DNA of 64,000 nt, taken from assembly GCF_004768465.1 (NCBI RefSeq), contig NZ_SRMF01000001.1, positions 907,893-971,892 on the forward strand, written 5' to 3'. Each line of letters starts with the position of its first letter. The first letter of the stretch is position 1. This document shows, piece after piece, positions 9,294 through 20,720 of this stretch. A program made the translations under genes and the position numbers. The notes under the pieces were generated by a model. It was not told where the DNA came from, searched no databases, and was given only the letters and a program-made list of their open reading frames with translations. The stretch is from Natronospirillum operosum. GTDB taxonomy: Bacteria; Pseudomonadota; Gammaproteobacteria; Pseudomonadales; Natronospirillaceae.

Positions 9294-9328
9294 GTCTTCT
9301 GTCGACTGTCCTCTGTCATCTGTCGACT
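9294..9328. repeat. Array of 7-bp repeats (right arm)
   Basis: There are five head-to-tail heptads: GTCTTCT, GTCGACT, GTCCTCT, GTCATCT and GTCGACT. The constant part is GTC....T. Read on the other strand it matches the left array (GTAGACA type). Heptameric arrays of this flavour occur between genes in several gammaproteobacteria, and their function is not established. Confidence 0.75.
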
Positions 9329-9413
9329 CGACAAAGCCTTGAATTCCCCGCCGCCACCCCCATTTTCCGTGCCATTACACCCAAGAGTTCCGCAATGGAG
9401 GATGGATGGCATC

Positions 9414-11345
9414 ATGACCACAGCAACCACCGAAAAACGTGAGTTTCAGACCGAAGTCAAGCAGTTGCTGCACCTGATGGTGCATTCCCTGTACAGCAAC
9501 AAGGAGATATTTCTCCGCGAGCTGATCTCAAACGCGTCCGATGCGGCCGACAAGCTGGCCTTTGCGGCGCTGGAGGACGACAGTCTGTACGAGAATGACG
9601 GTGACCTGCGCATTCGCATCGATTTCGATGAGAAAAAGAAAACGCTCACCGTGACCGACAACGGCATCGGCATGACGCATGACGAAGTGGTGTCCAACCT
9701 GGGAACCATTGCGCGTTCCGGTACCGCCGAGTTCCTGCAGCAGTTGAGCGGTGATCGGCAGAAGGACTCCCGCCTGATCGGCCAGTTCGGGGTGGGCTTC
9801 TACAGTGCCTTTATTGTGGCCGACAAAGTTGAAGTGCGCACCCGCAAGGCCGGCATGGCACCTGCCGAGGGTGTGTTCTGGTCCAGTGAGGGCAGCGGCG
9901 AGTTTGAAGTCGGGCAGGTAGAGAAAGCCGAGCGCGGTACCGAGGTGAAGCTGTTTCTGAAGAAGGAAGAGAAAGAGTTCCTTGATGAGTGGCGCCTGCG
10001 CAACCTGGTCAGCAAGTACAGTGATCATATTTCCGTGCCGGTCATGATGGAAGTTCGTGACTACGAAGCCGAAGCGGCAGAAAAGGGCGATGACGAAGAC
10101 AAGAAGAAGGTCGAGCCGAAATACAAGCTGGAAAAGATCAATACGGCCACGGCACTCTGGACACGCGACAAGTCCGAGATCACGGAGGAGGAATACCAGT
10201 CCTTCTACAAGCACATTTCGCACGACTTCAACGAGGCGCTGACCTGGAGCCACAACCGCGTCGAGGGCAAGCTCAACTACACCTCGCTGCTCTATGTGCC
10301 GAGCAAGGCGCCGTTCGACCTGTGGAACCGTGACGCCCAGCGCGGCCTGAAGCTTTATGTGCAGCGCGTCTTCATCATGGACGACGCTGAACAGTTCCTG
10401 CCGCTTTATCTGCGTTTCATGAAGGGTGTGATCGACAGCAATGACCTGTCGTTGAACGTGTCCCGGGAGATTCTGCAGAACGACAAGACGGTCAGCTCGC
10501 TGAAGACAGCCCTGACCAAGCGCACGCTGGATATGCTGGAAAAGATGGCGAAGAAGAAACCCGAGCAGTACCAGCAGTTCTGGGATGAATTCGGGCAGGT
10601 GCTGAAGGAAGGTCCGGCGGAAGATTTCGCCAATCGGGAGAAGATTGCCGGTCTGCTGCGCTTTGCCTCCACGCATACGGCTGACGAGACCCAGAATGTC
10701 GCCCTGAAAGGCTATGTCGAGCGCATGAAGGAAGGCCAGAAAGCCATCTACTATGTGGCCGCCGATTCCCACAATGCGGCTCTGGGCAGCCCGCACCTGG
10801 AAGTGTTCCGCAAGAAGGGCATCGAAGTACTGCTGCTGTCAGACCGGGTGGATGAGTGGCTGATGGGTCATCTGAACGAGTTCGAGGACAAGCCGTTCCA
10901 GGATATTGCCAAGGGCGAGCTGGACCTGGGTGATCTCGAAGACGAAGAAGAAAAGAAGAAGCACGAGGAAACGGACAAGGCCTTCGAAAGCCTGACCGCG
11001 CAGATTGCCAAGGAACTGGAGGATGACGTCAAGGACGTGCGCACTACGCATCGTCTGACCGACTCACCGGCCTGTCTGGTGGTGGGCGAGCACGATATGG
11101 GTGCCCAGATGCAGCGGCTGCTGGAGGCTGCCGGTCAGCAGGTGCCGGCCAGCAAGCCGACACTGGAAATCAATCCCGAGCACCCGCTGGTCCAGCGTCT
11201 GAACAGCGAAACCGACGAAGCCAGAAGCCGCGAACTGATCAGCGTCATCTATGAGCAGGCACGTCTGGCGGGCGGCGATGGCCTCAAGGATCCGGCGGCC
11301 TATGTGAAGCGGATCAACAAGCTGCTGCTCGATCTGGCGGGCTGA
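9414..11345 (+). CDS. htpG: Molecular chaperone HtpG (Hsp90)
   Basis: HtpG is the bacterial Hsp90, an ATP-dependent cytoplasmic dimeric chaperone. The start chosen is ATG at 9414 ([11 protein letters not shown]), giving 643 residues. An in-frame ATG at 9402 lies immediately after the GGAGG sequence, which is too close to use. N-domain ATP-site motifs are [28 protein letters not shown] and [11 protein letters not shown]. The middle domain has the catalytic-arginine region NVSREILQ. The C-terminal dimerisation domain is present, preceded by a charged stretch. Length and motifs are normal for the family. Confidence 0.97.
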   Translation: MTTATTEKREFQTEVKQLLHLMVHSLYSNKEIFLRELISNASDAADKLAFAALEDDSLYENDGDLRIRIDFDEKKKTLTVTDNGIGMTHDEVVSNLGTIARSGTAEFLQQLSGDRQKDSRLIGQFGVGFYSAFIVADKVEVRTRKAGMAPAEGVFWSSEGSGEFEVGQVEKAERGTEVKLFLKKEEKEFLDEWRLRNLVSKYSDHISVPVMMEVRDYEAEAAEKGDDEDKKKVEPKYKLEKINTATALWTRDKSEITEEEYQSFYKHISHDFNEALTWSHNRVEGKLNYTSLLYVPSKAPFDLWNRDAQRGLKLYVQRVFIMDDAEQFLPLYLRFMKGVIDSNDLSLNVSREILQNDKTVSSLKTALTKRTLDMLEKMAKKKPEQYQQFWDEFGQVLKEGPAEDFANREKIAGLLRFASTHTADETQNVALKGYVERMKEGQKAIYYVAADSHNAALGSPHLEVFRKKGIEVLLLSDRVDEWLMGHLNEFEDKPFQDIAKGELDLGDLEDEEEKKKHEETDKAFESLTAQIAKELEDDVKDVRTTHRLTDSPACLVVGEHDMGAQMQRLLEAAGQQVPASKPTLEINPEHPLVQRLNSETDEARSRELISVIYEQARLAGGDGLKDPAAYVKRINKLLLDLAG

Positions 11346-11374
11346 ACCCCGTCAGCGGATCGTATTGGCCGTCG

Positions 11375-11396
11375 CGGGGGATGAATTTCTCCCCCG
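11375..11396 (+). terminator. Possible weak terminator hairpin after htpG
   Basis: The sequence CGGGGGA is repeated inverted as TCCCCCG with an 8-nt loop, giving a 7-bp GC stem 30 bases after the htpG stop. No proper U-tract follows, so it may only be an mRNA-end-stabilising hairpin. Confidence 0.35.
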
Positions 11397-11432
11397 TTGC
11401 CGTTAAAATGCGCCGCAGTTTAAAGGAGTTTC

Positions 11433-12002
11433 ATGCGGATGCTGAAATCAATGACACGAGCCGCAGTTGCGGCTCTGGCCCTGGCCTGGGCCGCACCTGC
11501 TTTTGCGGGCGGGTCAGTGGATGTTGCACTGACCCATGAATCCATTCGCGGCGAACATGGCGCGGTACGGGCAGGGACAGCGGCGTACCTGACTGTGGGC
11601 GGCTGGTATCACCTGGACAACGGTCAGATGATCAATGCCGGCTTTCACGCTATTGACCCTCAGAACTCCCGGCCGGAACTGGTTGCTGGCCTGGGTGGTA
11701 AAACCTATCTGTTCAAGGCCTCTGGCGAAGATACCAGTGTGGCGATCGGCCTCGGCGGGTTTGCCCGCTATCAGCCGCCCAACCTGAATGGTTTCGGCGG
11801 CGAAGTGCAGGCCTATTATGCGCCTCAGGTGCTGGCCTTCTCGTCACTCGATCAGTTTCTGGATCTGCAGGTAAGGGTGTCCTATGAGGTCTTGCCTCAG
11901 GGTCGGCTCTTTGTCGGCTACAGCCATATTCAGGCAGATTACAGCGACAGTGTGGCGGAAATGGATTCGGCCCTCACGCTCGGCTTCAGAGTCCGCTACT
12001 GA
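11433..12002 (+). CDS. YfaZ family outer membrane protein
   Basis: This is a predicted small beta-barrel of the outer membrane. The 189-residue product begins with a clear signal peptide (basic start, then AAVAALALAWAAPAFA) with predicted cleavage after residue 25. The mature part alternates hydrophobic and polar residues, is rich in Gly and aromatic residues, and ends in an aromatic residue (GFRVRY) as outer-membrane proteins do. The pattern (YLTVGGWYHLD, GLGGKTY, LFVGYSHI) fits the YfaZ family, whose function is unknown. It has a good AAAGGAG ribosome site. Confidence 0.75.
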   Translation: MRMLKSMTRAAVAALALAWAAPAFAGGSVDVALTHESIRGEHGAVRAGTAAYLTVGGWYHLDNGQMINAGFHAIDPQNSRPELVAGLGGKTYLFKASGEDTSVAIGLGGFARYQPPNLNGFGGEVQAYYAPQVLAFSSLDQFLDLQVRVSYEVLPQGRLFVGYSHIQADYSDSVAEMDSALTLGFRVRY

Positions 12003-12004
12003 CC

Positions 12005-12460
12005 GTGCGCGACGTCAGGCGTCTGCTGTTCAGGTATGATGCGTTGCAGGCCCTGCCTGCGGACGCTGACGGAGCGCAAACAGCACTTGAGGATGCCTCC
12101 CGCCTGTTGCTGTGGCGGGCCTGGATAGCGCTGCTGCAGAGCCTGTGTGCGGATTATCGTCTGCGCCCGGAGGCCGCCACCGATAGCATGAGCGAGGCCC
12201 CGTGGCTACACAGTCTGCGCACCTTCAATCCCGACATGGCCGAACTGCAACAGATCGAACTGGCGTCACGGGACCCTGACCACTGGCTGCCGGCCTTGCG
12301 CAACTGGTGGAGCGGCTACTGGCAGCCCGGCCTGATTCCTCCGGCACGGCTTGCGCCAGCCGCCACCATTGCCCGCTCTGCGGCCGACTGGAGCCAGGAT
12401 GCCCGGGCCGGTCTGGCCGCGTGGGCAGATCTCTGGGCACAGCACAGCCAGACCAACTGA
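12005..12460 (+). CDS. Conserved hypothetical protein, possibly DUF6586-like
   Basis: This 151-residue predicted soluble protein is Trp- and Leu-rich and mostly helical, with no signal peptide or catalytic motif that I recognise. It begins with GTG two bases after the yfaZ-like stop and is probably cotranscribed with it. The pattern LLLWRAWIALLQSLCADYRL followed by NWWSGYW resembles small uncharacterised Pseudomonas proteins annotated DUF6586, but I cannot confirm the family from sequence alone. Confidence 0.6.
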   Translation: MRDVRRLLFRYDALQALPADADGAQTALEDASRLLLWRAWIALLQSLCADYRLRPEAATDSMSEAPWLHSLRTFNPDMAELQQIELASRDPDHWLPALRNWWSGYWQPGLIPPARLAPAATIARSAADWSQDARAGLAAWADLWAQHSQTN

Positions 12461-12491
12461 CCCAACCAACCGACAGGCATAGAGGTATTGC

Positions 12492-12743
12492 ATGTACTGG
12501 GAAATCATTGAACTGGAAGACGGCGATATCGCCCTGGTGCGCGAGGACGAAGAAGAACCCGTGCTCACCATCGGCTTCTCGGCCGAAGCCAAGGAGCGGC
12601 TGGCCAGCAATCATATGGAAGTGGCCAAGGCCATGATCGGTGCGGGTATGGATGCAGTGGAGCACTTTACTCTGGAGCTGGAAGAGAGCGAAGAAGAAAC
12701 CCTGATGGCTGAAAGCCGGGATGCCTACACGGTCATTCACTGA
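12492..12743 (+). CDS. Small conserved hypothetical acidic protein
   Basis: This 83-residue, strongly acidic protein starts MYWEIIELEDGDIALVRED. It has a short beta-like N-terminal half and a helix with VAKAMIGAGMDAV. An AGAGG-like ribosome site precedes the ATG. Similar short proteins with this opening occur in pseudomonads, with unknown function. Its last 11 bases overlap the 3' end of the converging roxA gene. Confidence 0.7.
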   Translation: MYWEIIELEDGDIALVREDEEEPVLTIGFSAEAKERLASNHMEVAKAMIGAGMDAVEHFTLELEESEEETLMAESRDAYTVIH

Positions 12744-13887
12744 TTTCCAGTGAACCGCTTTCGAGCAGCAGGCCCAGCATGCGGCGGGCCGTTGCGGAGT
12801 GGGCCCTGGCGGCCAGTTCCTGCCAATACCACTGGTCCTGCTGCAACAGGCAGTCTATCAGCGGCTGATCGGCCGCAGTCAGCGCAAAAGCGCGTCCGTT
12901 GACATAGAATTGATGCTCAAACGCGGTCATGCGCGTCGGCAGGGCCTGACGCACCAGCGTACCCTCCGGCGGCGCAGTCTGCTCCGATACCTCCGACCAG
13001 TCGAACAGGCCATACTTGTTCTGCGTCATGTAAGCCCCCAGCCAATCGGCCAGCAGGTCATCGCGCGCCAGCACGGTACTCAGGGTAGCCCGCAGGCGAC
13101 GCAGGCTGTCCTGACCGATCTGCGCGGTCAGCGCCTCCTGCGGCGTCAGATCGGTATCGCTGTAGCGCATGAAATCGACGGCCGAATCCAGCTCGGCGCG
13201 CTGGGCCAGCCCCTGCAGCGCTTCCAGCACATCCGGCGCCCGAAAACCCACCGACCAGGTCATGCAGGGCGTCAGGGCCACACCGTGATGCGCCAGTCTG
13301 GGCGGCAGGTAGAGGATATCGCCGGGCTCCAGCGTCCAGCGCGCCGAGGGCTGACCGATGCCGTCGGCCAATATGCTCAGCGGGACGCCTGCCAGCAGCG
13401 GGGTATCTGCATCACAGTAGCCGCCCAACTGCCAGTCGCGCTGGCCTTCGGCCTGCAGCAGAAATACATCGTACTGATCGAAATGCGGTCCCACACTGCC
13501 ACCCGACGGTGCCAGGCTGATCATGATGTCGTCCAGCCGCCAGGCGGGCAGAAAACCGAACTCATCGAGCACGGCGCGTACTTCCGGTACCCACTGATCG
13601 ACCGCCTGTACCAGCAGGCTCCAGCCGCTTTCCGGCAGGCCGGACAGGTCGGTGTCGGTAAAGGGACCGCACTCGACCGCCCAGGCCGGCCCCGATGCCG
13701 GCGCTTCGCGTACCAGTCGACTCTCGATGTCGGCTTCCAGCGCCAGGCCGGCGACTTCGTCCATGCTTAGCGGCGAGTCGAAGTCGGGCAGGGCCTGCCG
13801 AAACAGACAGGGTTTTTTCTGCCAGTAATCGCGCAGAAACTCGGCCAGCGGCATCTGCCCGAACAGCATGGGCCCGGAAGTCGTCAT
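12733..13887 (-). CDS. roxA: Ribosomal protein uL16 arginine 3-hydroxylase (RoxA/YcfD), JmjC cupin
   Basis: This Fe(II)/2-oxoglutarate oxygenase hydroxylates an arginine of ribosomal protein L16. The 384-residue product has the cupin metal triad: HFD (His135, Asp137) and the distal His200 in RLAHHG. The family opening MPLAEFLRDYWQKKPCLFR and the motif FLLQAEGQRDWQLG are present, followed by the C-terminal winged-helix-like region. It is one base from purB and probably shares its transcript. In E. coli ycfD is also in the purB neighbourhood. Confidence 0.9.
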   Translation of the reverse strand: MTTSGPMLFGQMPLAEFLRDYWQKKPCLFRQALPDFDSPLSMDEVAGLALEADIESRLVREAPASGPAWAVECGPFTDTDLSGLPESGWSLLVQAVDQWVPEVRAVLDEFGFLPAWRLDDIMISLAPSGGSVGPHFDQYDVFLLQAEGQRDWQLGGYCDADTPLLAGVPLSILADGIGQPSARWTLEPGDILYLPPRLAHHGVALTPCMTWSVGFRAPDVLEALQGLAQRAELDSAVDFMRYSDTDLTPQEALTAQIGQDSLRRLRATLSTVLARDDLLADWLGAYMTQNKYGLFDWSEVSEQTAPPEGTLVRQALPTRMTAFEHQFYVNGRAFALTAADQPLIDCLLQQDQWYWQELAARAHSATARRMLGLLLESGSLEISE

Positions 13888-13888
13888 C

Positions 13889-16064
<2,176 letters not shown>

Positions 16065-16068
<4 letters not shown>

Positions 16069-17177
16069 GATGTGCGCCAAGCCTCCTCGATCACGCCGCC
16101 ACCCAGGCAGACGTCATGCTGATAAAAGACGGCAGACTGACCCGGAGTGACCGCACGTTGCGGCGCTTCGAATTCAATCTGATAACCTCCGGCTACAGGT
16201 ACCAGCCGACAGCTCTGGTCACCCTGCCGATAACGATGTTTGCATTTCAGGGGCTGCGCCAGATCCGGTTCTTCACCGCTGATCCAGAACAGATCACTGA
16301 CCCGGGCGGCATGGCTGAACAGCAACGGATGGTCCGTGCCCTGCACGGCAACCAGCACATTGCGCTCCAGATCCTTGCCGGCAGCAAACCAGGGTGCCTC
16401 GGGATGATTCTTCAGGCCACCAATGCCCAGCCCCTGACGCTGACCGATGGTATAGTACATCAGGCCCATGTGCTCGCCTATGACTTCGCCGTCCGGCGTC
16501 TCGATCAAACCCGGCTGCGCGGGCAGGTACTGGCGCAGAAAATCACTGAAGCGGCGTTCACCGATAAAGCAGATGCCGGTACTGTCCTTCTTGTCGTGGG
16601 TCACCAGGCCATGCGCTTCCGCCAGAGCCCGCACTTCCGGTTTTTCGACTTCACCGACAGGGAACAGGGTTCGGGCCAGTTGCTCATGTCCGACCTGATG
16701 CAGAAAGTAGGACTGGTCCTTGTTGGGGTCCAGTCCCTTGAGCAAAGTGGTCCGGCCGGCACTGTCCTGGCCGCGCCGCACATAGTGGCCGGTGGCGATC
16801 AGGTCCGCGCCCAGCATCAGTGCGTAGTCCAGAAACGCCTTGAACTTGATTTCTCGGTTGCACAGGATGTCCGGATTCGGCGTTCTGCCGGCGCGGTACT
16901 CGGCGAGAAAGTGCTCGAACACATTGTCCCAGTACTCGGCAGCAAAGTTGGCCGCATGCAATTTTATGCCCAGGCGGTCGCACACGGCCTGGGCATCGGC
17001 AAGATCCTCTTTCGCCGTGCAGTACTCGGTACCGTCATCTTCCTCCCAGTTCTTCATGAACAGGCCTTCAACCTCATAGCCCTGGCGCTGCAGCAGCAGC
17101 GCACTGACCGAGGAATCGACACCGCCGGACATGCCGACGATTACTCTGGGGGTACCGGAAGCGGACATTGCTGGCAT
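16065..17177 (-). CDS. mnmA: tRNA-specific 2-thiouridylase MnmA
   Basis: MnmA makes 2-thiouridine at the wobble base of Lys, Glu and Gln tRNAs, receiving sulfur from the TusBCDE relay, whose genes are at the far end of this window. The start at 17177 is one base after the nudJ stop and gives 370 residues; ATG at 17168 is an alternative. The PP-loop GMSGGVDSS, the first catalytic Cys in CNREIKF and the second in [10 protein letters not shown] are all present. It overlaps hflD by four bases. Confidence 0.96.
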
Positions 17178-17178
17178 T

Positions 17179-17631
17179 TCAGCCGTTGGAACCTTCATGT
17201 ATCAGATTGAGCGGATAGGCCTGGCCGGCCAGGTCATCTTCGATCAGCTTGAGTACCAGAGGCGACCGCAGCTCGCCCCGATTGTGCAGCGCCTGCATTT
17301 CTTTCAGGGTCAGCCAGTGTACCGCCACGATGTCCTCGTCAAGCGTATGCCCGGTTTCTTCCAGCGCTTCGGCAGCCAGTCCAAACCGATAATAGGTCAC
17401 GCCATTGGGCGCCTTGTAGACATAGACCCCAATCAGGTGAGAAGGGCGCACGCGCCAGCATGACTCTTCCAGAGCTTCACGGGCACAGGCTTCCACCACG
17501 GTTTCTCCGGCTTCGACATGGCCGGCGGGCTGATTGTAGACCTTACGACCGTCGTAGATCTCTTCCACAATCAGATAGCGGTCCTTGCGCCGGACCAGAG
17601 CTGCAACCGTAATATGGGGTTTGAACGTCAT
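17179..17631 (-). CDS. nudJ: NudJ-like Nudix phosphatase
   Basis: This Nudix hydrolase resembles E. coli NudJ (YmfB), which acts on nucleoside di- and triphosphates and the thiamine intermediate HMP-PP. It is 150 residues long. The opening [11 protein letters not shown], the [12 protein letters not shown] core and the end LRSPLV....YPL match NudJ closely, and the position just before mnmA-hflD-purB is conserved. The Nudix box reads G-x5-E-x7-RE-x-x-EE-S-C, so the usual Gly near the end of the box is Cys, while the metal-binding Glu residues are intact. Confidence 0.9.
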   Translation of the reverse strand: MTFKPHITVAALVRRKDRYLIVEEIYDGRKVYNQPAGHVEAGETVVEACAREALEESCWRVRPSHLIGVYVYKAPNGVTYYRFGLAAEALEETGHTLDEDIVAVHWLTLKEMQALHNRGELRSPLVLKLIEDDLAGQAYPLNLIHEGSNG

Positions 17632-17705
17632 GCTGAACCACCCGAAAAATGGGACGGTATCCTAACTGAATGCCGTCATGATTGAAACCGGAAGCAGGCT
17701 GTACT

Positions 17706-18758
17706 TCAGCCTGCTTCTCCCTCTGCACTGCTGTCCGCATGGGTCGCGGCGGGCAGCAGATGACGCTCCACCACGTCGGCCAACTGGCGAACATACCGTC
17801 CGCCCGGTGATGGCGGGTTGGGGCTGGAAGTCACTACCACCGTCAGCTCGACTTCCGGCACCACCCACAGCACCTGGCCACCAAAGCCACGTCCATAATA
17901 GGCAGTGTAGCCGCCAAGATCGGTAATGAACCAGCCATAACCGTACAAATCTCCGCTCCAGCGTGAGGTGCCGCGCGGCTCCCAGGAGCGCTCAACCCAT
18001 TCGGCACTGACCACCTGACGGCCATCGAGGGTGCCGCCCTGACGGTACATCTCCCCAAAACGGAGCAGGGCGCGCGGCGACATCAGCATATCATTGCCAC
18101 CAAAATAGATGCCCTGCGGGTCGGTCAGCCAGTGTGGAATGCGCACATTGAGTGGCACGGAAAGCCAGCTCTGGGCCAGTTGCCAGGTCGACTGGCCGGA
18201 GGCATCCGTCAGCGCTGCAGACAGAATATGAGAACTGCCGGTTGAATACAGTCGATCTTCTCCCGGTTCGGACACGAAATCCCTGCTCAGGGCATAGCCA
18301 ACCCAGTCATTGCTGACGACCCAGCGCCCGTAATTGGAACCCGAGGTGCGCTCCAGGCCAGCCTGCATCGACAGCAGGTTGCCAATGGTGATGTGCTCGA
18401 CACGTGCATCCGCTGCCGGGGGTACCCGGTTGTTGAGTACCTCCACCACGGGCTGGTCCACTGATTCGAGCACGCCCTCTTCAATGGCACGCCCGACCAG
18501 CGCCGATAGAATGGTCTTGGAGAGTGACTTGATGTTGACCGGTTCGAAGGGCCCCGGGCCGCCCCAGCTTTCCTCGAAGAAAATCTCGCCCCGATGGGCC
18601 GCAATCACGGTATGCAGACGGTCAAATTGCGCGAACTCGGCGCGGGCCTGTTCCGGCGCTGTGCCCGGCGGGCTCGCCAGGACAGTGCCGACAGACAGGG
18701 ACAGCGCCAGAGGCAGCATAAGAAAAAAGGACTTCAAGCCGGTGGTCTCCTGCTTCAT
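17706..18758 (-). CDS. Exported serine hydrolase of the beta-lactamase/penicillin-binding fold
   Basis: This is a predicted periplasmic or lipid-layer serine hydrolase of the class C beta-lactamase-like family (PF00144), nearer to 6-aminohexanoate-dimer hydrolases and esterases than to true beta-lactamases. The start at 18758 overlaps the upstream DUF1244 stop by four bases and gives 350 residues with a signal peptide of about 28. The nucleophile motif is Ser78-L-S-Lys81 (IKSLSKTIL). The Tyr motif is YSTGSSH and the third motif region is GRGFGGQ. The substrate is not predictable. A much longer frame reaching to 19175 reads through the neighbouring gene and is not real. Confidence 0.85.
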   Translation of the reverse strand: MKQETTGLKSFFLMLPLALSLSVGTVLASPPGTAPEQARAEFAQFDRLHTVIAAHRGEIFFEESWGGPGPFEPVNIKSLSKTILSALVGRAIEEGVLESVDQPVVEVLNNRVPPAADARVEHITIGNLLSMQAGLERTSGSNYGRWVVSNDWVGYALSRDFVSEPGEDRLYSTGSSHILSAALTDASGQSTWQLAQSWLSVPLNVRIPHWLTDPQGIYFGGNDMLMSPRALLRFGEMYRQGGTLDGRQVVSAEWVERSWEPRGTSRWSGDLYGYGWFITDLGGYTAYYGRGFGGQVLWVVPEVELTVVVTSSPNPPSPGGRYVRQLADVVERHLLPAATHADSSAEGEAG

Positions 18759-19000
18759 TTCTGGTAGAGGGATTTCCATTCTTCGTACGGCATTCCGTAG
18801 ATGTATTCGCGCGCGGCCTCCTTGCTGATGTCGATGCCCTGTTCGGCTGCCGCTTCGGCATACCACTTGCCGAGGCAGTTGCGACAGAAACCGGCCATTT
18901 CCATCAGCTCTATGTTCTGAACATCCTTGCGGCTGTCCAGGTGCTGCAACAGGCGGCGGAACGCGGCGGCCTCCAGAGCTTGCTGAGTCGCTGGGTCCAT
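18755..19000 (-). CDS. DUF1244 family protein
   Basis: This 81-residue soluble protein is of unknown function. The family is recognisable from the block AGFCRNCLGKWY with a C-x2-C pair and the C-terminal GMPYEEWKSLYQ. The start is at 19000 (MDPATQQALEAAAF), preceded by a good GGGAG ribosome site; the longer frame to 19090 is rejected. It is translationally coupled to the downstream serine hydrolase by a four-base overlap, an association I cannot explain functionally. Confidence 0.88.
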   Translation of the reverse strand: MDPATQQALEAAAFRRLLQHLDSRKDVQNIELMEMAGFCRNCLGKWYAEAAAEQGIDISKEAAREYIYGMPYEEWKSLYQK

Positions 19001-19190
19001 AGTGTATCTCCCGGGTTGTCTGTTGGATCTGCAGTTTACGCACCATGAAATGGCAGGGCCTGGGCAGGCACGCACCATCTCGGACCGCACCTGTGAAAAC
19101 GCTGAGAAACACAGCGATTTTCAATACCTCACAAGAGGTATAAAAAAGTAAATAAAAGCTCCAAAACCGCGCCACAGCGCCATTTTGAAT

Positions 19191-19209
19191 CTGGTCTGCT
19201 CCTTGCTAA
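19191..19209 (+). promoter_or_regulatory. Sigma54-like -24/-12 element upstream of the nitrate-type transporter
   Basis: The sequence CTGGTCTGCTCCTTGCTAA has GG and GC exactly 10 bases apart, and the TTGC-T half is perfect. The CAC after TGG is replaced by TCT. It lies 39 bases before the transporter start, which is a plausible distance. NtrC-dependent sigma54 control is common for nitrate assimilation genes. No clear NtrC site was identified. Confidence 0.4.
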
Positions 19210-19245
19210 CTGCTCTTTGCCATCAGCATTGGAGGACACCAGCCC

Positions 19246-20718
19246 ATGAGCAACCAGACCCTGAATATTCTCGATTTCTCGCAGGGCAGTATACGCACCC
19301 TGCATCTGACGTGGTTCGCTTTTTTCCTTTCCTTTGTACTCTGGTTCAACATGGCGCCACTCGGCCCGCTGTTGATGGACAGTTTCAACCTGACGGATGA
19401 CCAGTGGAAAGCCCTGGCCGTGCTCAATCTGGCCCTGACCATTCCGGCTCGCATTGTGATTGGCATCCTGGTCGACCAGTTCGGGCCGCGCCGGGTGTTT
19501 TCCACCCTGCTGATCACAGCCGGTCTGGTCACACTGGTGTTTGCCCTGGCGCAGACTTTTCAGCAACTGGCCATACTGCGCTTTCTGATGGGCTTTGTCG
19601 GCGCCGGCTTTGTGATCGGCATTCGCATGGTAGGCGAATGGTTTCCGGCCCGTCAGGTCGGGCTGGCAGAAGGCATCTATGGCGGCTGGGGCAACTTCGG
19701 CTCGGCGGCGGCGGCCTTTACCCTGCCCACCATTGCGCTGTTGTTCGGTGGTGATGAAGGCTGGCGGTACGCGGTGGCCCTGACCGGCGTCATTGCCATA
19801 CTCTACGGACTGCTGTTCTATCGCCTGGCGCGCGATACCCCCAAGGGGTCAACCTACTTCAAGCCCAAGCGGGCAGGGGGGCTGGAGGTCAGCACCCGGG
19901 CTGATTTGTTGTTCTACATGCTGATGAACATACCCATGTATCTGGTGCTGGGTGTGCTGGCCTGGAAGCTGTCGCCAGCCGATATCGGGTTGTTGAGCCA
20001 GACGCTGACACTCAGCCTCTATGGGGTGCTGGTCGTCATGTTCGTGGTGCAGTTCTGGCAGATCATGAAGGTCAATCAGGACATGCTGCGCGACGGCACA
20101 CCCGAGCATGACCGCTACCGGTTCAAGCAGGTCGCCATACTGGGCTGGGCCTACTTCGCCACCTTTGGCTCCGAACTGGCCGTGGTCTCCATGCTGCCGA
20201 TCTTCTTCTATCAGACCTTCGAAGGCGTGAGCCTGGCCATGGCCGGCATGCTGGGCGGTGCCTTTGCCTTCATGAATCTGGTCGCGCGCCCCAGTGGCGG
20301 CTGGTTCAGTGATCGTTTCGGGCGCCGCAAGACGCTGACCATCACCATTTTCGGTCTCGCCATCGGCTATTTCGTGCTGGCCACGGTAGACTCCCAGTGG
20401 CTGCTGGCACTGGCGGTACTGGCGGTCATGAGCTGCTCGTTCTTCGTGCAGGCCGGTGAAGGCGCCGTGTTTGCCATGGTGCCTCTGATCAAACGCCGCA
20501 TGACCGGGCAGATTGCCGGCCTGACCGGTGCCTATGGTAATGTGGGGGCAGTGACCTTTGGTACCTTCTACCTGTTTGTCGATGCCAGTGCTTTCTTCCT
20601 GTTTATTGGCCTCTGTGCGCTGGTGGTCCTGGTGCTGGTCCAGTTTCTGGATGAACCCCGAGGCCATATGACCGAAACCCTTCCCGACGGCACCGTGCAG
20701 ATGATCGAGGTCAGTTGA
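19246..20718 (+). CDS. nasA: MFS nitrate/nitrite transporter (NarK/NasA family)
   Basis: This is a twelve-helix inner-membrane transporter of the NNP family. The 490-residue product has the nitrate signature [13 protein letters not shown] in helix 5 and the substrate-binding Arg in IPARIVIG and [15 protein letters not shown], as known for NarK-type proteins. The ribosome site is TTGGAGG. It is followed at once by a PP2C-kinase gene. In Pseudomonas a similar nasA-kinase pair precedes nirBD and nasC, but here those reductase genes are absent, so the assignment to assimilation rather than nitrite export rests on this pairing. Confidence 0.88.
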   Translation: MSNQTLNILDFSQGSIRTLHLTWFAFFLSFVLWFNMAPLGPLLMDSFNLTDDQWKALAVLNLALTIPARIVIGILVDQFGPRRVFSTLLITAGLVTLVFALAQTFQQLAILRFLMGFVGAGFVIGIRMVGEWFPARQVGLAEGIYGGWGNFGSAAAAFTLPTIALLFGGDEGWRYAVALTGVIAILYGLLFYRLARDTPKGSTYFKPKRAGGLEVSTRADLLFYMLMNIPMYLVLGVLAWKLSPADIGLLSQTLTLSLYGVLVVMFVVQFWQIMKVNQDMLRDGTPEHDRYRFKQVAILGWAYFATFGSELAVVSMLPIFFYQTFEGVSLAMAGMLGGAFAFMNLVARPSGGWFSDRFGRRKTLTITIFGLAIGYFVLATVDSQWLLALAVLAVMSCSFFVQAGEGAVFAMVPLIKRRMTGQIAGLTGAYGNVGAVTFGTFYLFVDASAFFLFIGLCALVVLVLVQFLDEPRGHMTETLPDGTVQMIEVS

Positions 20719-20720
20719 TC

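Noticed and set aside
9204-9328. The heptad arrays as a CRISPR.
   Set aside because: Units are 7 bases with no spacers, and no cas genes are present.
12005-12743. The two small genes as a toxin-antitoxin pair.
   Set aside because: They do not overlap, have no toxin or DNA-binding motif, and resemble conserved housekeeping-context unknowns.
17706-19175. A 489-codon frame that would fuse an N-terminal extension to the serine hydrolase.
   Set aside because: The first 139 codons lie over DUF1244 in another frame and have no protein-like composition; the internal start at 18758 has a signal peptide and couples to the DUF1244 stop.
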